A stretch of 64,000 nt of DNA, from NCBI RefSeq assembly GCF_000014745.1, contig NC_008347.1, positions 2,124,001 to 2,188,000 on the forward strand. Reading direction: 5' to 3'. The translations under genes and the position numbers were made by a program. Under the pieces are notes generated by a model. It saw nothing but the letters and a program-made list of their open reading frames with translations. It ran no database searches and was not told the DNA's origin. Shown piece by piece: positions 1-8,698 of this stretch; the first letter of the stretch is position 1; each line of letters starts with the position of its first letter. The stretch is from Maricaulis maris MCS10 (lineage in GTDB: Bacteria; Pseudomonadota; Alphaproteobacteria; Caulobacterales; Maricaulaceae).

Positions 1-1608
1 CTCGATATCTTCAGCGATAGCCTGGACTGCTCCGCCCTGGGCACTGGGCAGCAGGGCCCCGCCGACAAATTCACTTCGAGCGGCCAGTCCCTGGATCGGA
101 CCGAGCGCCGTGATCACGCCGATCATGTCACCGACCACCGGATCATCGATCCAGCGGATCGCGTGGGCGCTGGACATGTCCATCAGGATGCGACCGGGCC
201 GACCGCGACGGGCATCCCGGCGCACATTGATCGGACGCGGCGGCGCGTCGATCCGCTCTGAAAGGACAACGGTCCAGCGATTGCCATCCAGACGGGCTTC
301 GGCCTGCGAAGTGGCCGGCACGATCAGTCGCGCGGCACTATAGGTCTCGCCATTGACCCCGGCGAAATTACGGATGTGGCGACGGCTGGCGCCGTCGAGT
401 TCGCGCAGGTCGAGCTCGGCGGCGGCATCAAACACCACCCAGACCGCTTCGCCGCGCCGGAAGACTGCCATGCCGAGCGGCGCCTGCCAGTTGAAGTCGA
501 TCCTCAGATCGCCATTGAAATCAGAGACCTCGGCCTGCACAACGCCGTCAGCGGGGACCGGGTTGCCACCGGACGGCTGGGCTGACAGCTCCGCTGGACG
601 ATTGTCAGCAGGAGCGGCGGCGGGTGGCGGGGCTTCGGCAACGACCGGCACCGGCTCCGCGGCAGACTGCGTGGCGGGGCGTTGCGGACGCGGAACAGCA
701 ACCGGTTCAGCCTCAGCCTGTCTTTCATCATCGCTGGCGATCTCGTCCGTCTCGATTTGAGCACCGGCAGCGGCCTCGATCTGCGCCAACAGGGTCTCGG
801 CGTCCGCGAAGGCCGGGTCCGGCAGATCGATCGCGACACGCCCCCCCTCACCCCAGGCACGGACCTGGACACCGGGTTCGACATCCAGCGTCAGCACGAA
901 CTCGTCGCCGTCGCGGGTCGCACTCAATCCATTGAGAAAGCGCGGCGGCGATCCCGCCAGACGGCTCAGATCGATGTCGGCGGGTTCCGCGAAGCGCACT
1001 TCCGCCACATCGCCTGACTGGCTGACCGAGACCTCGACTTCACGCGGCCACAACAATTCGATCCGTGTGTATTCCGTCGCCTGGCCGACGCGGTATTGGA
1101 CCGGCAGGGCCTCGGCGGGCGGTGGCGGTGGCGGCGGCAGGGCGGCCTGCTCGGCAGCCAGTCGCGCGGCCTCGATCTCGCGAGCCTCGCGCGGCGAGAC
1201 AATGTCGGCAGGACGGCTGCCACCCACAGGCACAAAATCAATCGCGACCTGGTCATAGCTGGCGGAGGTATAGGCATCGACCGTCTGGTTGAGGGCGATG
1301 CGCAAGGTCGATCCGTCGGGGTCCAGACGGGCCCGGGCGGCCAGGCCTTCAAGCGACCCGACCAGGGACGCAACATCGGCATCAAGCGGTTCGCTCAATC
1401 GGGCAATCAGGACGGTGTGTTCGACGCTGACATCGGCGGTCGGCAGACGGTCGGCGACACTATCGTCATAGTCGATCAGCAGGCGCAGGGAATTATTGCC
1501 GCGCTCGACACTGAGCGTGGCTGGCGACTGGGCCAGGGCTGTTGAGGCCAGCAACAGCGGCAGGACGCATCCGGCAAGGCCGGCCGTATATCTAGTCGGC
1601 CTCGGCAA
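1..1608 (-). CDS. Large secreted protein of the fliL-fliM-motE operon (3' end outside the window)
   Basis: An open frame of about 536 codons runs off the left edge. No ATG fits. The best start is TTG at 1608, with GGAG about 8 nt upstream, inside the end of motE (17-nt overlap). It gives a signal peptide (hydrophobic core followed by LLLASTALAQS). The visible part has beta-rich stretches, a run of seven prolines near residue 160, and an Ala/Pro/Glu-rich linker at roughly residues 275-345. In Caulobacter the equivalent place after MotE holds a long TPR protein. That part would lie outside the window, so this identity is inference. The protein is probably periplasmic and probably flagellum-related because it is co-transcribed with fliL-fliM-motE. 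Standard callers may miss it because of the TTG start. Confidence 0.72.
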   Translation of the reverse strand, partial: MPRPTRYTAGLAGCVLPLLLASTALAQSPATLSVERGNNSLRLLIDYDDSVADRLPTADVSVEHTVLIARLSEPLDADVASLVGSLEGLAARARLDPDGSTLRIALNQTVDAYTSASYDQVAIDFVPVGGSRPADIVSPREAREIEAARLAAEQAALPPPPPPPAEALPVQYRVGQATEYTRIELLWPREVEVSVSQSGDVAEVRFAEPADIDLSRLAGSPPRFLNGLSATRDGDEFVLTLDVEPGVQVRAWGEGGRVAIDLPDPAFADAETLLAQIEAAAGAQIETDEIASDDERQAEAEPVAVPRPQRPATQSAAEPVPVVAEAPPPAAAPADNRPAELSAQPSGGNPVPADGVVQAEVSDFNGDLRIDFNWQAPLGMAVFRRGEAVWVVFDAAAELDLRELDGASRRHIRNFAGVNGETYSAARLIVPATSQAEARLDGNRWTVVLSERIDAPPRPINVRRDARRGRPGRILMDMSSAHAIRWIDDPVVGDMIGVITALGPIQGLAARSEFVGGALLPSAQGGAVQAIAEDIE

Positions 1609-2323
1609 TCCGCGCCTCCAGCTCGGCCACGGTGTCCGGCAGGTCCGACCGGCGCGCCATGCGCTCGGTCAGGGCGGCCGCCGCGCCGGTATTCATCTCG
1701 GCGAGGATCGCGCCAAAAACACGTTGCGACATGCGCGAGGCAATCTGCAGCTGTGTGTCCATGTCGAGGGTCGCGATGCGCTCGGACGAGTCACGCGGGT
1801 CCATGGCGGAGTACCAGGCGACAATCACGTCCATGTCTTCGTTCTCGCGGTCCGACAGCTCGCCCGACAGGCTTTCAATCTGGGTCCGCAGGGCGTTGAG
1901 CTCGGTGATCTTGGTGTCCACCCGCTGCTCCATCGCCAGCATCAGCGCTTCGCGGGTCTCCAGCTCCCGTTCACGACTGTCGAGCTCGGAAGAGCGTTCG
2001 CGCAGGCGGTAGATGACACGCTCTTCCTCGGCGGTCCGGACACCACTGGCAATCCGTTCGGCAAAGGCCGCAGAGACGTCCGACGCACTTGGCTCATCCT
2101 CGGCCGGCGCGGGAGCCGCATGGTCGGCCGGCATGATGGGCGCATCCTCGCCCTCACCCGCAACGTCCTCGTCCTGAGCCTGCTCGGTGACCTCGGCGGC
2201 CATGGCACTGCCCTGGGCCTCCCACCAGTCGGCCGCCCCGTTGGCGATCGACAGCGTCTTGAGGCCCAACAGACCGCCCATCAGGACGGCCAGCACGGTG
2301 AGGAAGCGAAGGGGTTCGCGCAT
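1592..2323 (-). CDS. motE: MotE-like flagellar motor chaperone
   Basis: This 243-residue protein has one N-terminal membrane segment (about residues 7-27), an acidic Ala/Pro-rich linker, a coiled coil (about 95-160) and a C-terminal domain resembling the MgtE N domain (YSAMDPRDSSERIATLD to LAEMNTGAAAALTERM). That layout is typical of MotE, the periplasmic chaperone of MotC in rhizobia and a regular member of alphaproteobacterial fliL-fliM operons. It follows the DUF6468 gene after 4 nt and overlaps the next gene. The family assignment is firm from architecture and context; its role in this organism is inferred. Confidence 0.82.
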   Translation of the reverse strand: MREPLRFLTVLAVLMGGLLGLKTLSIANGAADWWEAQGSAMAAEVTEQAQDEDVAGEGEDAPIMPADHAAPAPAEDEPSASDVSAAFAERIASGVRTAEEERVIYRLRERSSELDSRERELETREALMLAMEQRVDTKITELNALRTQIESLSGELSDRENEDMDVIVAWYSAMDPRDSSERIATLDMDTQLQIASRMSQRVFGAILAEMNTGAAAALTERMARRSDLPDTVAELEARIAEAD

Positions 2324-2327
2324 GGAT

Positions 2328-2720
2328 CTACCTCACATCCTTGAGATCATTGATGACGCGGGAGCCGGCACCGTCCGGGAAAATATCGGCAGCGCGGCGA
2401 CGCGGCGCTCGACGCTGGGCCAGGCTGTCGGCCTTGCGGTCGACATTGCCGGTCACCAGGTGGAGTTCATCGGCCAGGGTCCGCGCTTCGCTGACACGCT
2501 TTTCCAGCACGTCGACGGACTGTGCGGTGGCACGCTCCAGAGCGCCAAGGCTGGCGCGGGCACGATCGGTTGCCTCATTGAGGGCGATCACCGACTCGCG
2601 CACGCCGTCCTGGCCCTTTTTCAGGGCGTTCAGACGGCGATCCACGCGCCAGCACATGACCACAGCCACAACCAGCAGCGCAGCAACGAGGCCTTCAAAA
2701 ATCAGGGCGGCGAGTGTCAT
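2328..2720 (-). CDS. DUF6468 / PflI-like bitopic membrane protein
   Basis: This 130-residue protein has a membrane anchor (about residues 5-22) followed by a coiled coil with heptad-like Leu/Ala spacing up to about residue 95, then a short basic tail. The size, topology and position directly after fliM match the alphaproteobacterial DUF6468 family, which includes the Caulobacter flagellar positioning protein PflI. I could not align it, so the PflI link is tentative. The start ATG overlaps the fliM stop (ATGA), so the two genes are translationally coupled. Confidence 0.65.
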   Translation of the reverse strand: MTLAALIFEGLVAALLVVAVVMCWRVDRRLNALKKGQDGVRESVIALNEATDRARASLGALERATAQSVDVLEKRVSEARTLADELHLVTGNVDRKADSLAQRRAPRRRAADIFPDGAGSRVINDLKDVR

Positions 2721-3847
2721 GCAAACCTCATCATGGCTTTTTTGGCTCCCGGCGAGAGCGGTCCGCTCAAGCGTAGGGCAACATTGTGTCCGATGCGCCC
2801 CATGCGGCCGCGGGTCAGGGGGACCTGACCGCAGCGCAGTTCGACATCACTGCTCGGCGACGCGTCGAGATAGAGCGTGTCACCCACTTTCAGATTGGCC
2901 ACGGTGCCCAGGGACACACGCTGCTCGTCGAGCACGGCCTGGACTTCCATCTTGGTCGACCAGAGTTCGGTCGCCAGGTGGCCTTCCCAGATATTATCAC
3001 GTCCGAATTTTTCCCCCATGAACTGCTGGAGCAGCATTTTCCGGATCGGCTCCAGAGTCGCATAGGGAAGAAGAAGCTCGATTCGACCGCCGCGGTCTTC
3101 CATGTCGATCCGCAGCTTGACCAGGATGGCCGCATTGGCCGGTCGGGCAATAGCGGCAAAGCGCGGATTGGTCTCGACACGCTCGAGGTCAAATTCGACA
3201 TCGGTCAGCGGTGCGAAGGCCTGTTTGGCATCGCCCAGAACGACTTCGATCATGCGCTGGACGAGCATCCGTTCGATCGTGGTGTAGGGCCGACCTTCAA
3301 TCCGCATGGCCGACGTGCCTCGGCGACCGCCGAGCAGCACGTCCACAATCGAGTAGATCAGGTTGGAGTCGACGGTCAGCAGGCCGTAATTGTCGAGCTG
3401 CTGGGCCCGGAACACGGCCAGGATGGCTGGCAGCGGGATTGAATTGAGATAATCGCCGAACCGGATCGAGGAAATATTGTCGAGCGAGACCTCGACATTG
3501 TCCGAGGTGAAATTGCGCAGCGAGGTCGTCATCAAGCGCACAAGGCGGTCAAAGACGATCTCCAGCATCGGCAGGCGTTCGTAGGAGACCAGGGCGGAAT
3601 TGATGATCGCGCGGATACCGGACTTGTCCGCAGCGTCGTCATCGGAGAGCGAGAAGCCGAGCAGGCTGTCGATCTCGTCCTGGTTGAGGATGCGCTCGGC
3701 CCCACCGCCAACTGTCGGCAGGTCCTGCTCATCATCCTCGGCACCGACCATCGCCTCCCATTCGGACGCCAGGTCGAGGTCGTCTCCGTCCTCGGCCATG
3801 GCTTCCCATTCGGCCGCCAGTGCATCTTGGTCCATATCGTCAGACAT
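2717..3847 (-). CDS. fliM: Flagellar motor switch protein FliM
   Basis: FliM forms the middle of the C-ring and binds phospho-CheY. The CheY-binding motif LNQDEIDSLLG sits at about residues 54-64, followed by the FliM/CheC core (VSYERLPMLEIVFDRLVRL, LLTVDSNLIYSIVDVLLGG) and a C-terminal SpoA domain (LKVGDTLYLD, LTRGRMGRIGHNVALRL). Full length is 376 residues. The motif lies unusually deep because about 50 acidic residues precede it, with two copies of an EWEAM segment (residues 14-18 and 29-33). The gene lies between fliL (29 nt upstream) and the DUF6468 gene (4-nt overlap). Confidence 0.97.
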   Translation of the reverse strand: MSDDMDQDALAAEWEAMAEDGDDLDLASEWEAMVGAEDDEQDLPTVGGGAERILNQDEIDSLLGFSLSDDDAADKSGIRAIINSALVSYERLPMLEIVFDRLVRLMTTSLRNFTSDNVEVSLDNISSIRFGDYLNSIPLPAILAVFRAQQLDNYGLLTVDSNLIYSIVDVLLGGRRGTSAMRIEGRPYTTIERMLVQRMIEVVLGDAKQAFAPLTDVEFDLERVETNPRFAAIARPANAAILVKLRIDMEDRGGRIELLLPYATLEPIRKMLLQQFMGEKFGRDNIWEGHLATELWSTKMEVQAVLDEQRVSLGTVANLKVGDTLYLDASPSSDVELRCGQVPLTRGRMGRIGHNVALRLSGPLSPGAKKAMMRFA

Positions 3848-3876
3848 GCGTGTGCTTTCCGTTGGTCGTCATCGGC

Positions 3877-4440
3877 CTAGTCGACAATCATGAATTCCTG
3901 GATCCAGACCGCATCGATCTGGTCCGGCTCGATGGCCAGGTTGACCCGGCGCAGCAGTTCCAGCTTCACGCGGTGCATGCCCGCCGACCCGTAGAGATCG
4001 TCCTCACGCAGCTCACGCAAGAACATGATGAACTGGTCCATGACCGGGTCGTAATGCTCTTCCAGGATCGGACCGAGATCCGACCGGCTCGACTCGAAGG
4101 AGATTTTCAGCTGGACGATGACCGGACGCCCGGTCACCGACCGGATATTGGTGGTGATCGTCTCTTCGGTGCCGTCGCCCTCGCGCAGATCATAATAATA
4201 TACTTCGTCAGTGGCATGGCTGTCGGCGGCACCATGGCCATCCGCATCCTCACCATGACCGGCATCGGCATGCTGTTCCTCGTCGTCGCCACCACCGGCG
4301 AACATCATGAAACCGCCGACACCCGCGAGCAGCAGGATCAGAACGGGAAGACCGATAAAGAGCACCAATTTCAATGGGTTCTTCTTCGGCGCCTCTTCGC
4401 CTTCGGCGTCGTCTTCGATCTCTTCGTTGTCGTCAGCCAT
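3877..4440 (-). CDS. fliL: Flagellar basal-body-associated protein FliL
   Basis: FliL is a single-pass inner-membrane protein that surrounds the stator. The protein has an acidic cytoplasmic tail, a membrane segment (LKLVLFIGLPVLILLLAGV, about residues 23-41), an acidic His-rich linker and the FliL domain (ITTNIRSVTGRPVIVQLKIS to LAIEPDQIDAVWIQEFMIVD). An in-frame ATG at 4467 exists. The ATG at 4440 is preferred because GGGAG lies about 8 nt before it and the protein then starts like other alphaproteobacterial FliL proteins. It is the first gene of the fliL-fliM-DUF6468-motE operon. Confidence 0.95.
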   Translation of the reverse strand: MADDNEEIEDDAEGEEAPKKNPLKLVLFIGLPVLILLLAGVGGFMMFAGGGDDEEQHADAGHGEDADGHGAADSHATDEVYYYDLREGDGTEETITTNIRSVTGRPVIVQLKISFESSRSDLGPILEEHYDPVMDQFIMFLRELREDDLYGSAGMHRVKLELLRRVNLAIEPDQIDAVWIQEFMIVD

Positions 4441-4520
4441 GACCAGGCTCCCAGTCGGGGGAATCATCTGATCCCATTAACGACCAGCGCGGTTAACGTT
4501 TCGTAGTGATTGGCGGCGAC

Positions 4521-4573
4521 CCGGCAACTTCTTCCCCCTGCCGTGACGGTCTTTGCCGGAAAGGCTTGCCGGG
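4521..4573 (+). promoter_or_regulatory. Cluster of TTGCCGG motifs (possible FlbD enhancer)
   Basis: CCGGCAA (4521-4527), TTTGCCGG (4552-4559) and CTTGCCGGG (4565-4573) lie 50-100 bp upstream of the sigma-54 promoter of flgF. Similar clusters accompany the other sigma-54 promoters here. In Caulobacter such ftr sites bind the activator FlbD; that role is inferred. Confidence 0.5.
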
Positions 4574-4621
4574 CTTGCCACCCCCTCCCCGTCAACCTCT
4601 TGTTTTCCATGAAAATTAACC

Positions 4622-4638
4622 TTGGCACGCCGCGTGCA
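4622..4638 (+). promoter_or_regulatory. Sigma-54 promoter of flgF-flgG-flgA-flgH
   Basis: TTGGCACGCCGCGTGCA contains the -24 GG and -12 GC exactly 12 nt apart, close to the TGGCACG-N4-TTGCA consensus. It lies 64 nt upstream of the flgF start, as expected for a class III flagellar operon. Confidence 0.85.
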
Positions 4639-4702
4639 GCAGCACTGGCAACTGCCGCGCAATGACGACGGCGGACCCCAGGCTCCAGAAAGGAACCGCC
4701 CG

Positions 4703-5452
4703 ATGGACAACGCAATGATGATCGGCCTCTCGCGCCAGATGACCCTTCGCCGGTCTATGGACGTCGTGGCCAACAATATCGCCAACGCCAATACAGCCGG
4801 CTTCAAGGTTGAATCCCTGCTGCTGGAAAACCGCGCTGCACCGACTGCCACGCATGATGACGGACCGGCCGACATCCAGTTCGTCAATACCTGGGGCATG
4901 GCTCGCGATTTCCGCCAGGGCGAACTCGCCTTCACCGGTCGCGAATTTGATCTCGCCATTGATGGCGGCGGCTTCTTCGCCGTCGAGTCGAATGGCGAAG
5001 AGCAATTCACCCGTGACGGCCGCTTCCGCCTTGATGGCGCCGGCCAGCTGGTCGCCTCCGACGGCGCGCCCGTTCTTGACGCCGACACCCGCGGCCCGAT
5101 CCTGATCGACGCCTCCGCCGGCAGTGTCCAGATCGTCGAGGGCGGCATGATCATGCAGAACGACCAGCAGATCGGCCGGATCGGCGTGTTCGAGATCGCC
5201 AACCGCTCGGAAATGTCCAAGCAGGGCAATGGCCGCTACACCATCCCGCCGATCGAGGATCCGGCCAACGAGCCGCTGGCCATGATCGATGCGACGGTGA
5301 GCCAGGGCTTTGTCGAGCAGTCCAACGTGCAGTCGATCCTCGAACTCACCGACATGATGTCTGTCATGCGCAGCTACCAGTCGGTCTCGAAATTCCTTGA
5401 ACAAGCAGAAGACCTGAGCAAGCGCGCCATCGAGCGCCTTGGCCGGATCTGA
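4703..5452 (+). CDS. flgF: Flagellar basal-body rod protein FlgF
   Basis: FlgF is a proximal rod subunit. The N-terminal motif (RRSMDVVANNIANANTAGFK) and the C-terminal helix (GFVEQSNVQSILELTDMMSVMRSYQSVSK) are those of rod/hook proteins, and the 249-residue length fits FlgF. The ATG at 4703 has AAAGGA about 8 nt upstream. An in-frame ATG at 4622 would lie inside the sigma-54 promoter and is rejected. It is the first gene of the operon, 16 nt before flgG. Confidence 0.95.
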   Translation: MDNAMMIGLSRQMTLRRSMDVVANNIANANTAGFKVESLLLENRAAPTATHDDGPADIQFVNTWGMARDFRQGELAFTGREFDLAIDGGGFFAVESNGEEQFTRDGRFRLDGAGQLVASDGAPVLDADTRGPILIDASAGSVQIVEGGMIMQNDQQIGRIGVFEIANRSEMSKQGNGRYTIPPIEDPANEPLAMIDATVSQGFVEQSNVQSILELTDMMSVMRSYQSVSKFLEQAEDLSKRAIERLGRI

Positions 5453-5468
5453 TCGGAGGAGAACGAAT

Positions 5469-6254
5469 ATGCGTGCTCTCACCACCGCCGCCACCGGCAT
5501 GCAGGCCCAACAGCTGAATGTCGAAGTGATCTCGAACAACCTGGCCAACATGAACACCACCGGGTTCAAGCGCCAGCGGGCCGAGTTCCAGGACCTGCTC
5601 TACCAGAATGTCCAGCAGATGGGTGCCGCCAGCTCCGACGCCGGGACGATCGTGCCGACTGGCGTCCAGGTCGGTCTAGGCGTGCAAACAGCTTCCATCT
5701 ACCGCATCACCGAACAAGGTGCGCTGTCGAATACCGGCAATCCGTTTGACCTCGCCGTGTCCGGCGAAGGCTATTTCCGGGTTCAAATGCCCGATGGCTC
5801 CGATGGCTTTACCCGCGCCGGCAATTTTGCAGTGAGCGGTGATGGCGAGCTGGTCACCTCGGAGGGCTATACCGTCGCGCCGGGCATCGCCATTCCTAAC
5901 GGCGCCCGCCAGATCGAAATCAATATTCAGGGTCAGGTCCAGGTGCAGATCGACGGTCAAACGGACATGCAGACCGTAGGCCAGATCGAATTGGCGACCT
6001 TCTTCAATCAGGCTGGCCTTGAAGCCATTGGGGGCAATCTTTTCCTGGAAACAGCGGCCTCTGGCTCAGCGTCACTCGGAACGCCGGGTTCGCCGGGCTT
6101 CGGCGATATCCAGCAGGGCTTTGTCGAGACCTCGAACGTCAATTCGGTGTCAGAAATCACCGCCCTGATCCAGGCCCAGCGCGCCTATGAAATGAACGCC
6201 CGCGTCATCACCGCATCCGACGAGATGATGGCCGCTTCCTCCAACCTTCGCTAA
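5469..6254 (+). CDS. flgG: Flagellar distal rod protein FlgG
   Basis: FlgG forms the distal rod. The protein opens with MRALTTAATGMQAQQLNVEV and SNNLANMNTTGFKRQ and ends with GFVETSNVNSVSEITALIQAQRAYEMNARVI, both hallmark FlgG segments. Its length is 261 residues, as is usual. The ATG at 5469 has a strong GGAGGA site. The in-frame ATG at 5439 lies inside flgF and is rejected. It is followed by flgA after 12 nt. Confidence 0.97.
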   Translation: MRALTTAATGMQAQQLNVEVISNNLANMNTTGFKRQRAEFQDLLYQNVQQMGAASSDAGTIVPTGVQVGLGVQTASIYRITEQGALSNTGNPFDLAVSGEGYFRVQMPDGSDGFTRAGNFAVSGDGELVTSEGYTVAPGIAIPNGARQIEINIQGQVQVQIDGQTDMQTVGQIELATFFNQAGLEAIGGNLFLETAASGSASLGTPGSPGFGDIQQGFVETSNVNSVSEITALIQAQRAYEMNARVITASDEMMAASSNLR

Positions 6255-6266
6255 CGGGAGAGATAG

Positions 6267-7211
6267 ATGATCCGCACAAGCCTCATCGCACTCGCCTGCC
6301 TCACCACGGCCCCGTTTGCGACCTCCTCCGCGCTCGCGGCCGAAGCCGTCGTGTTGCGCGAAACCATCCGCGTCGACAGCGCCCATATCACGCTGGGCGA
6401 CCTGTTCGACATCACCGGAGCGCAAGCCGACATCGTTCTGGCCCGCGCGCCGGCGCCAGGCAGCCGCACGGCGCTGGACGTCAATTATGTCCGTCGTATC
6501 GCGCTCGAGAATGACCTCGACTGGGCCAATGCCGGCGGCCTGCGCCGCCTGTCGATCGAGCGCGCCAGCCGCGTCGTCTCGGCCGACACGCTGGCCGACA
6601 TGCTGGAAGGCGAGCTGTTTGCCTCGGAAGGACGGGTTCACGACGTGCAACTGTCAAACACCGCGATGACCCTGCACGCCCCGCTCGACAGCATTGGCGG
6701 ACCGGAGATCCACGACCTCTCCTTTGACAGCCGCTCGGGCATGCTCGCCGCCGAAATCGCGCCCTATCACGGTGCCCAGCCAGTCCGCGTCACCGGCCGA
6801 GCCTATGCGACGGTCGAACTGCCGGTCCTGGCCCGTCCGGTTGCATCCGGACAGGAAATCACGGCCTCGGACATCACCTGGATCAGCCATCGTTCGGACC
6901 GTCTGCGTCCCGATGCCATTCTCGACCCGGAGGCCCTGATCGGCATGGAAACACGCCGCGCCCTGCGCCCCAACGAGCCGCTGCGTGGCTATGATCTTCA
7001 GCGCCCTTTGATGGTCGAGCGCGGTGACCTGGTCGTCCTGATGTTTGAAGTTCCCGGCATCCAGCTGACCGTGCGCGCCCGCGCCATGGAAGACGCCGCC
7101 GACGGCGAAGTTGCCCGCTTCATCAACCTGCAATCAAACCGCACGGTGGAGGCCCTCGTCGACGGCCCTGGTCGTGCCCGCGTCGGCACTTCGCCGGCCG
7201 CCAGCTTCTGA
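6267..7211 (+). CDS. flgA: Flagellar P-ring assembly chaperone FlgA
   Basis: FlgA is a periplasmic chaperone for assembly of the FlgI P-ring. A signal peptide (MIRTSLIALACLTTAPF to ALA) is followed by a long alphaproteobacterial-type N-terminal region and a C-terminal SAF/FlgA domain (about residues 185-305: LARPVASGQEITASDITW, then LVVLMFEVPGIQLTVRARAME). Its 314 residues exceed enterobacterial FlgA but fit the Caulobacterales form. It lies between flgG and flgH, in the Caulobacter order. Confidence 0.92.
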   Translation: MIRTSLIALACLTTAPFATSSALAAEAVVLRETIRVDSAHITLGDLFDITGAQADIVLARAPAPGSRTALDVNYVRRIALENDLDWANAGGLRRLSIERASRVVSADTLADMLEGELFASEGRVHDVQLSNTAMTLHAPLDSIGGPEIHDLSFDSRSGMLAAEIAPYHGAQPVRVTGRAYATVELPVLARPVASGQEITASDITWISHRSDRLRPDAILDPEALIGMETRRALRPNEPLRGYDLQRPLMVERGDLVVLMFEVPGIQLTVRARAMEDAADGEVARFINLQSNRTVEALVDGPGRARVGTSPAASF

Positions 7212-7227
7212 TCAAGGAGATCACGCC

Positions 7228-7983
7228 ATGATCCGCAAACTCGCCGCCCTCATCGTCGCCGCTGCCGCCCTGCAGGCATGCGCCGTCTCCGACCGTCTGT
7301 CCTATGTCGGCCAGACGCCGCCGATGACCCCGATCCAGAACCCGGCCGATCTCGCCGGAACCGGACCGTCGCAATTGCCCATGCCGATGCCGCGCATGCC
7401 GCAACAGCGCTATGCGACCAATTCGACCGCCAACAACTCGCTCTGGACCGCCAATTCGCCGACCTTCTTCGGTGATCCGCGGGCCGACCAGGTCGGTGAC
7501 ATCGTCACGGTCAACATCGCCATTTCCGACAGCGCCCAGCTGAACAACACCACCAATCGCAGCCGCTCATCGGCCGAGGACAGCGACCTGACCAGCTTCC
7601 TGGGCGCCGACCTGACCGGCTTCTTCAACGACAATATCGACCCGACCTCGATGACCAGCCTTGGCTCGACCTCGTCGCTGGCCGGTTCGGGATCCGTCAA
7701 CCGCACCGAAAGCATCTCGCTGACCGTCGCGGCCCTCGTCACCCAGGTCCTGCCGAATGGCAATCTGGTGATCGCCGGCCGTCAGGAAGTCCGCGTGAAC
7801 AATGAGGTGCGCGAACTTCTCATCACCGGCATTGCGCGTCCGCAGGACATCGGGTCCGACAATACGATCGCCCATACGCAAATCGCCGAAGCCCGCATTT
7901 CCTACGGTGGCCGCGGACATCTCTCCGATGCCCAGCGCCCCCGTTACGGCCAGGAACTCTATGACATCCTGATGCCGTTCTAG
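7228..7983 (+). CDS. flgH: Flagellar L-ring lipoprotein FlgH
   Basis: FlgH forms the outer-membrane L-ring. The ATG at 7228 follows AAGGAGA and gives a lipoprotein signal with lipobox LQAC (about residues 15-18). FlgH motifs include DPRADQVGDIVTVNIAISDSA, a Ser/Thr-rich middle (about 100-150), GNLVIAGRQEVRVNNEVRELLITGIARPQDI and the C-terminal GRGHLSDAQRPRYGQELYDILMPF. Length is 251 residues. It is the last gene of the operon and is followed by a terminator. Confidence 0.96.
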   Translation: MIRKLAALIVAAAALQACAVSDRLSYVGQTPPMTPIQNPADLAGTGPSQLPMPMPRMPQQRYATNSTANNSLWTANSPTFFGDPRADQVGDIVTVNIAISDSAQLNNTTNRSRSSAEDSDLTSFLGADLTGFFNDNIDPTSMTSLGSTSSLAGSGSVNRTESISLTVAALVTQVLPNGNLVIAGRQEVRVNNEVRELLITGIARPQDIGSDNTIAHTQIAEARISYGGRGHLSDAQRPRYGQELYDILMPF

Positions 7984-8015
7984 GACAACGAATCCCCACC
8001 ACCATCGGGACCCAC

Positions 8016-8053
8016 TGGGCCGTTGCGCAATAGGCGTGACGGCCCATTTTTTT
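8016..8053 (+). terminator. Rho-independent terminator after flgH
   Basis: A perfect 7-bp stem (TGGGCCG / CGGCCCA) with a 17-nt loop is followed by seven T residues, 33 nt after the flgH stop. Confidence 0.8.
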
Positions 8054-8109
8054 AATTGAAATCGCAGGTTTTGGGCGGTTCGGCCGGAATTGTTTCCGGC
8101 CTGATCCCG

Positions 8110-8538
8110 TCAGCTGTCGCGGTGGACGCGTTCCTTGCGCTCGTGGCGCTCCTGCGCCTCGAGGCTCAGCGTGGCAACAGGCCTGGCATCGAGCCGGGCC
8201 AGCGAGATCGGCTCACCGGTCTCGTCACAATAGCCGTACTCGTCCTCTTCCAGACGGCGCAGGGCCTTGTCGATCTTGGAGATCAGCTTGCGCTGACGAT
8301 CACGGGCCCGCAGCTCGAGCGAGCGGTCCGTCTCGGTCGACGCACGGTCGGCCAGGTCGGGCAGAGCCCCCATGTCCTGCTGGAGATTGGTGATCGTCGA
8401 GCGGCTTTCCCGGAGGATGTCATCCTTCCAGGCCATGAGCTTGCGTCGGAAATATTCCTTCTGCCGGTCATTCATGAACGGCTCGTCTTCCGACGGGAAG
8501 TAATCCTTGGGCAATTCGATCGGTTCAGCTTCGCTCAT
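8110..8538 (-). CDS. dksA: RNA polymerase-binding transcription factor DksA
   Basis: DksA binds the RNA polymerase secondary channel and works with ppGpp. The 142-residue protein has the N-terminal coiled coil (RQKEYFRRKLMAWKDDILRE, and later DRASTETDRSLELRARDRQ, about residues 25-90) with the acidic tip, then the C-terminal finger (YGYCDETGEPISLARLDARP). Only one of the four classical zinc-binding cysteines remains, as in other alphaproteobacterial DksA proteins. The gene converges on flgH and shares the intergenic terminator region. Confidence 0.95.
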   Translation of the reverse strand: MSEAEPIELPKDYFPSEDEPFMNDRQKEYFRRKLMAWKDDILRESRSTITNLQQDMGALPDLADRASTETDRSLELRARDRQRKLISKIDKALRRLEEDEYGYCDETGEPISLARLDARPVATLSLEAQERHERKERVHRDS

Positions 8539-8698
8539 CGCTTTCCACTCAACTCCACGCGGTACAGCGCTCTCCCCCAGAAAGCGGGCGGAGAATATGC
8601 ACCGAGCCGCTCAAGTCAATGTGGAGACGCTGTTGCCACACCAACTTCATGGAGCAAATAGCGAAAAACCTTGAATGATTTGTGTCGAAAAGTGTGAC

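Noticed and set aside
4469-4494. TTAA-N12-TTAA upstream of fliL as a CtrA box
   Set aside because: The spacing is 12 nt instead of 7, so it does not fit the CtrA consensus although fliL is a class II gene in Caulobacter.
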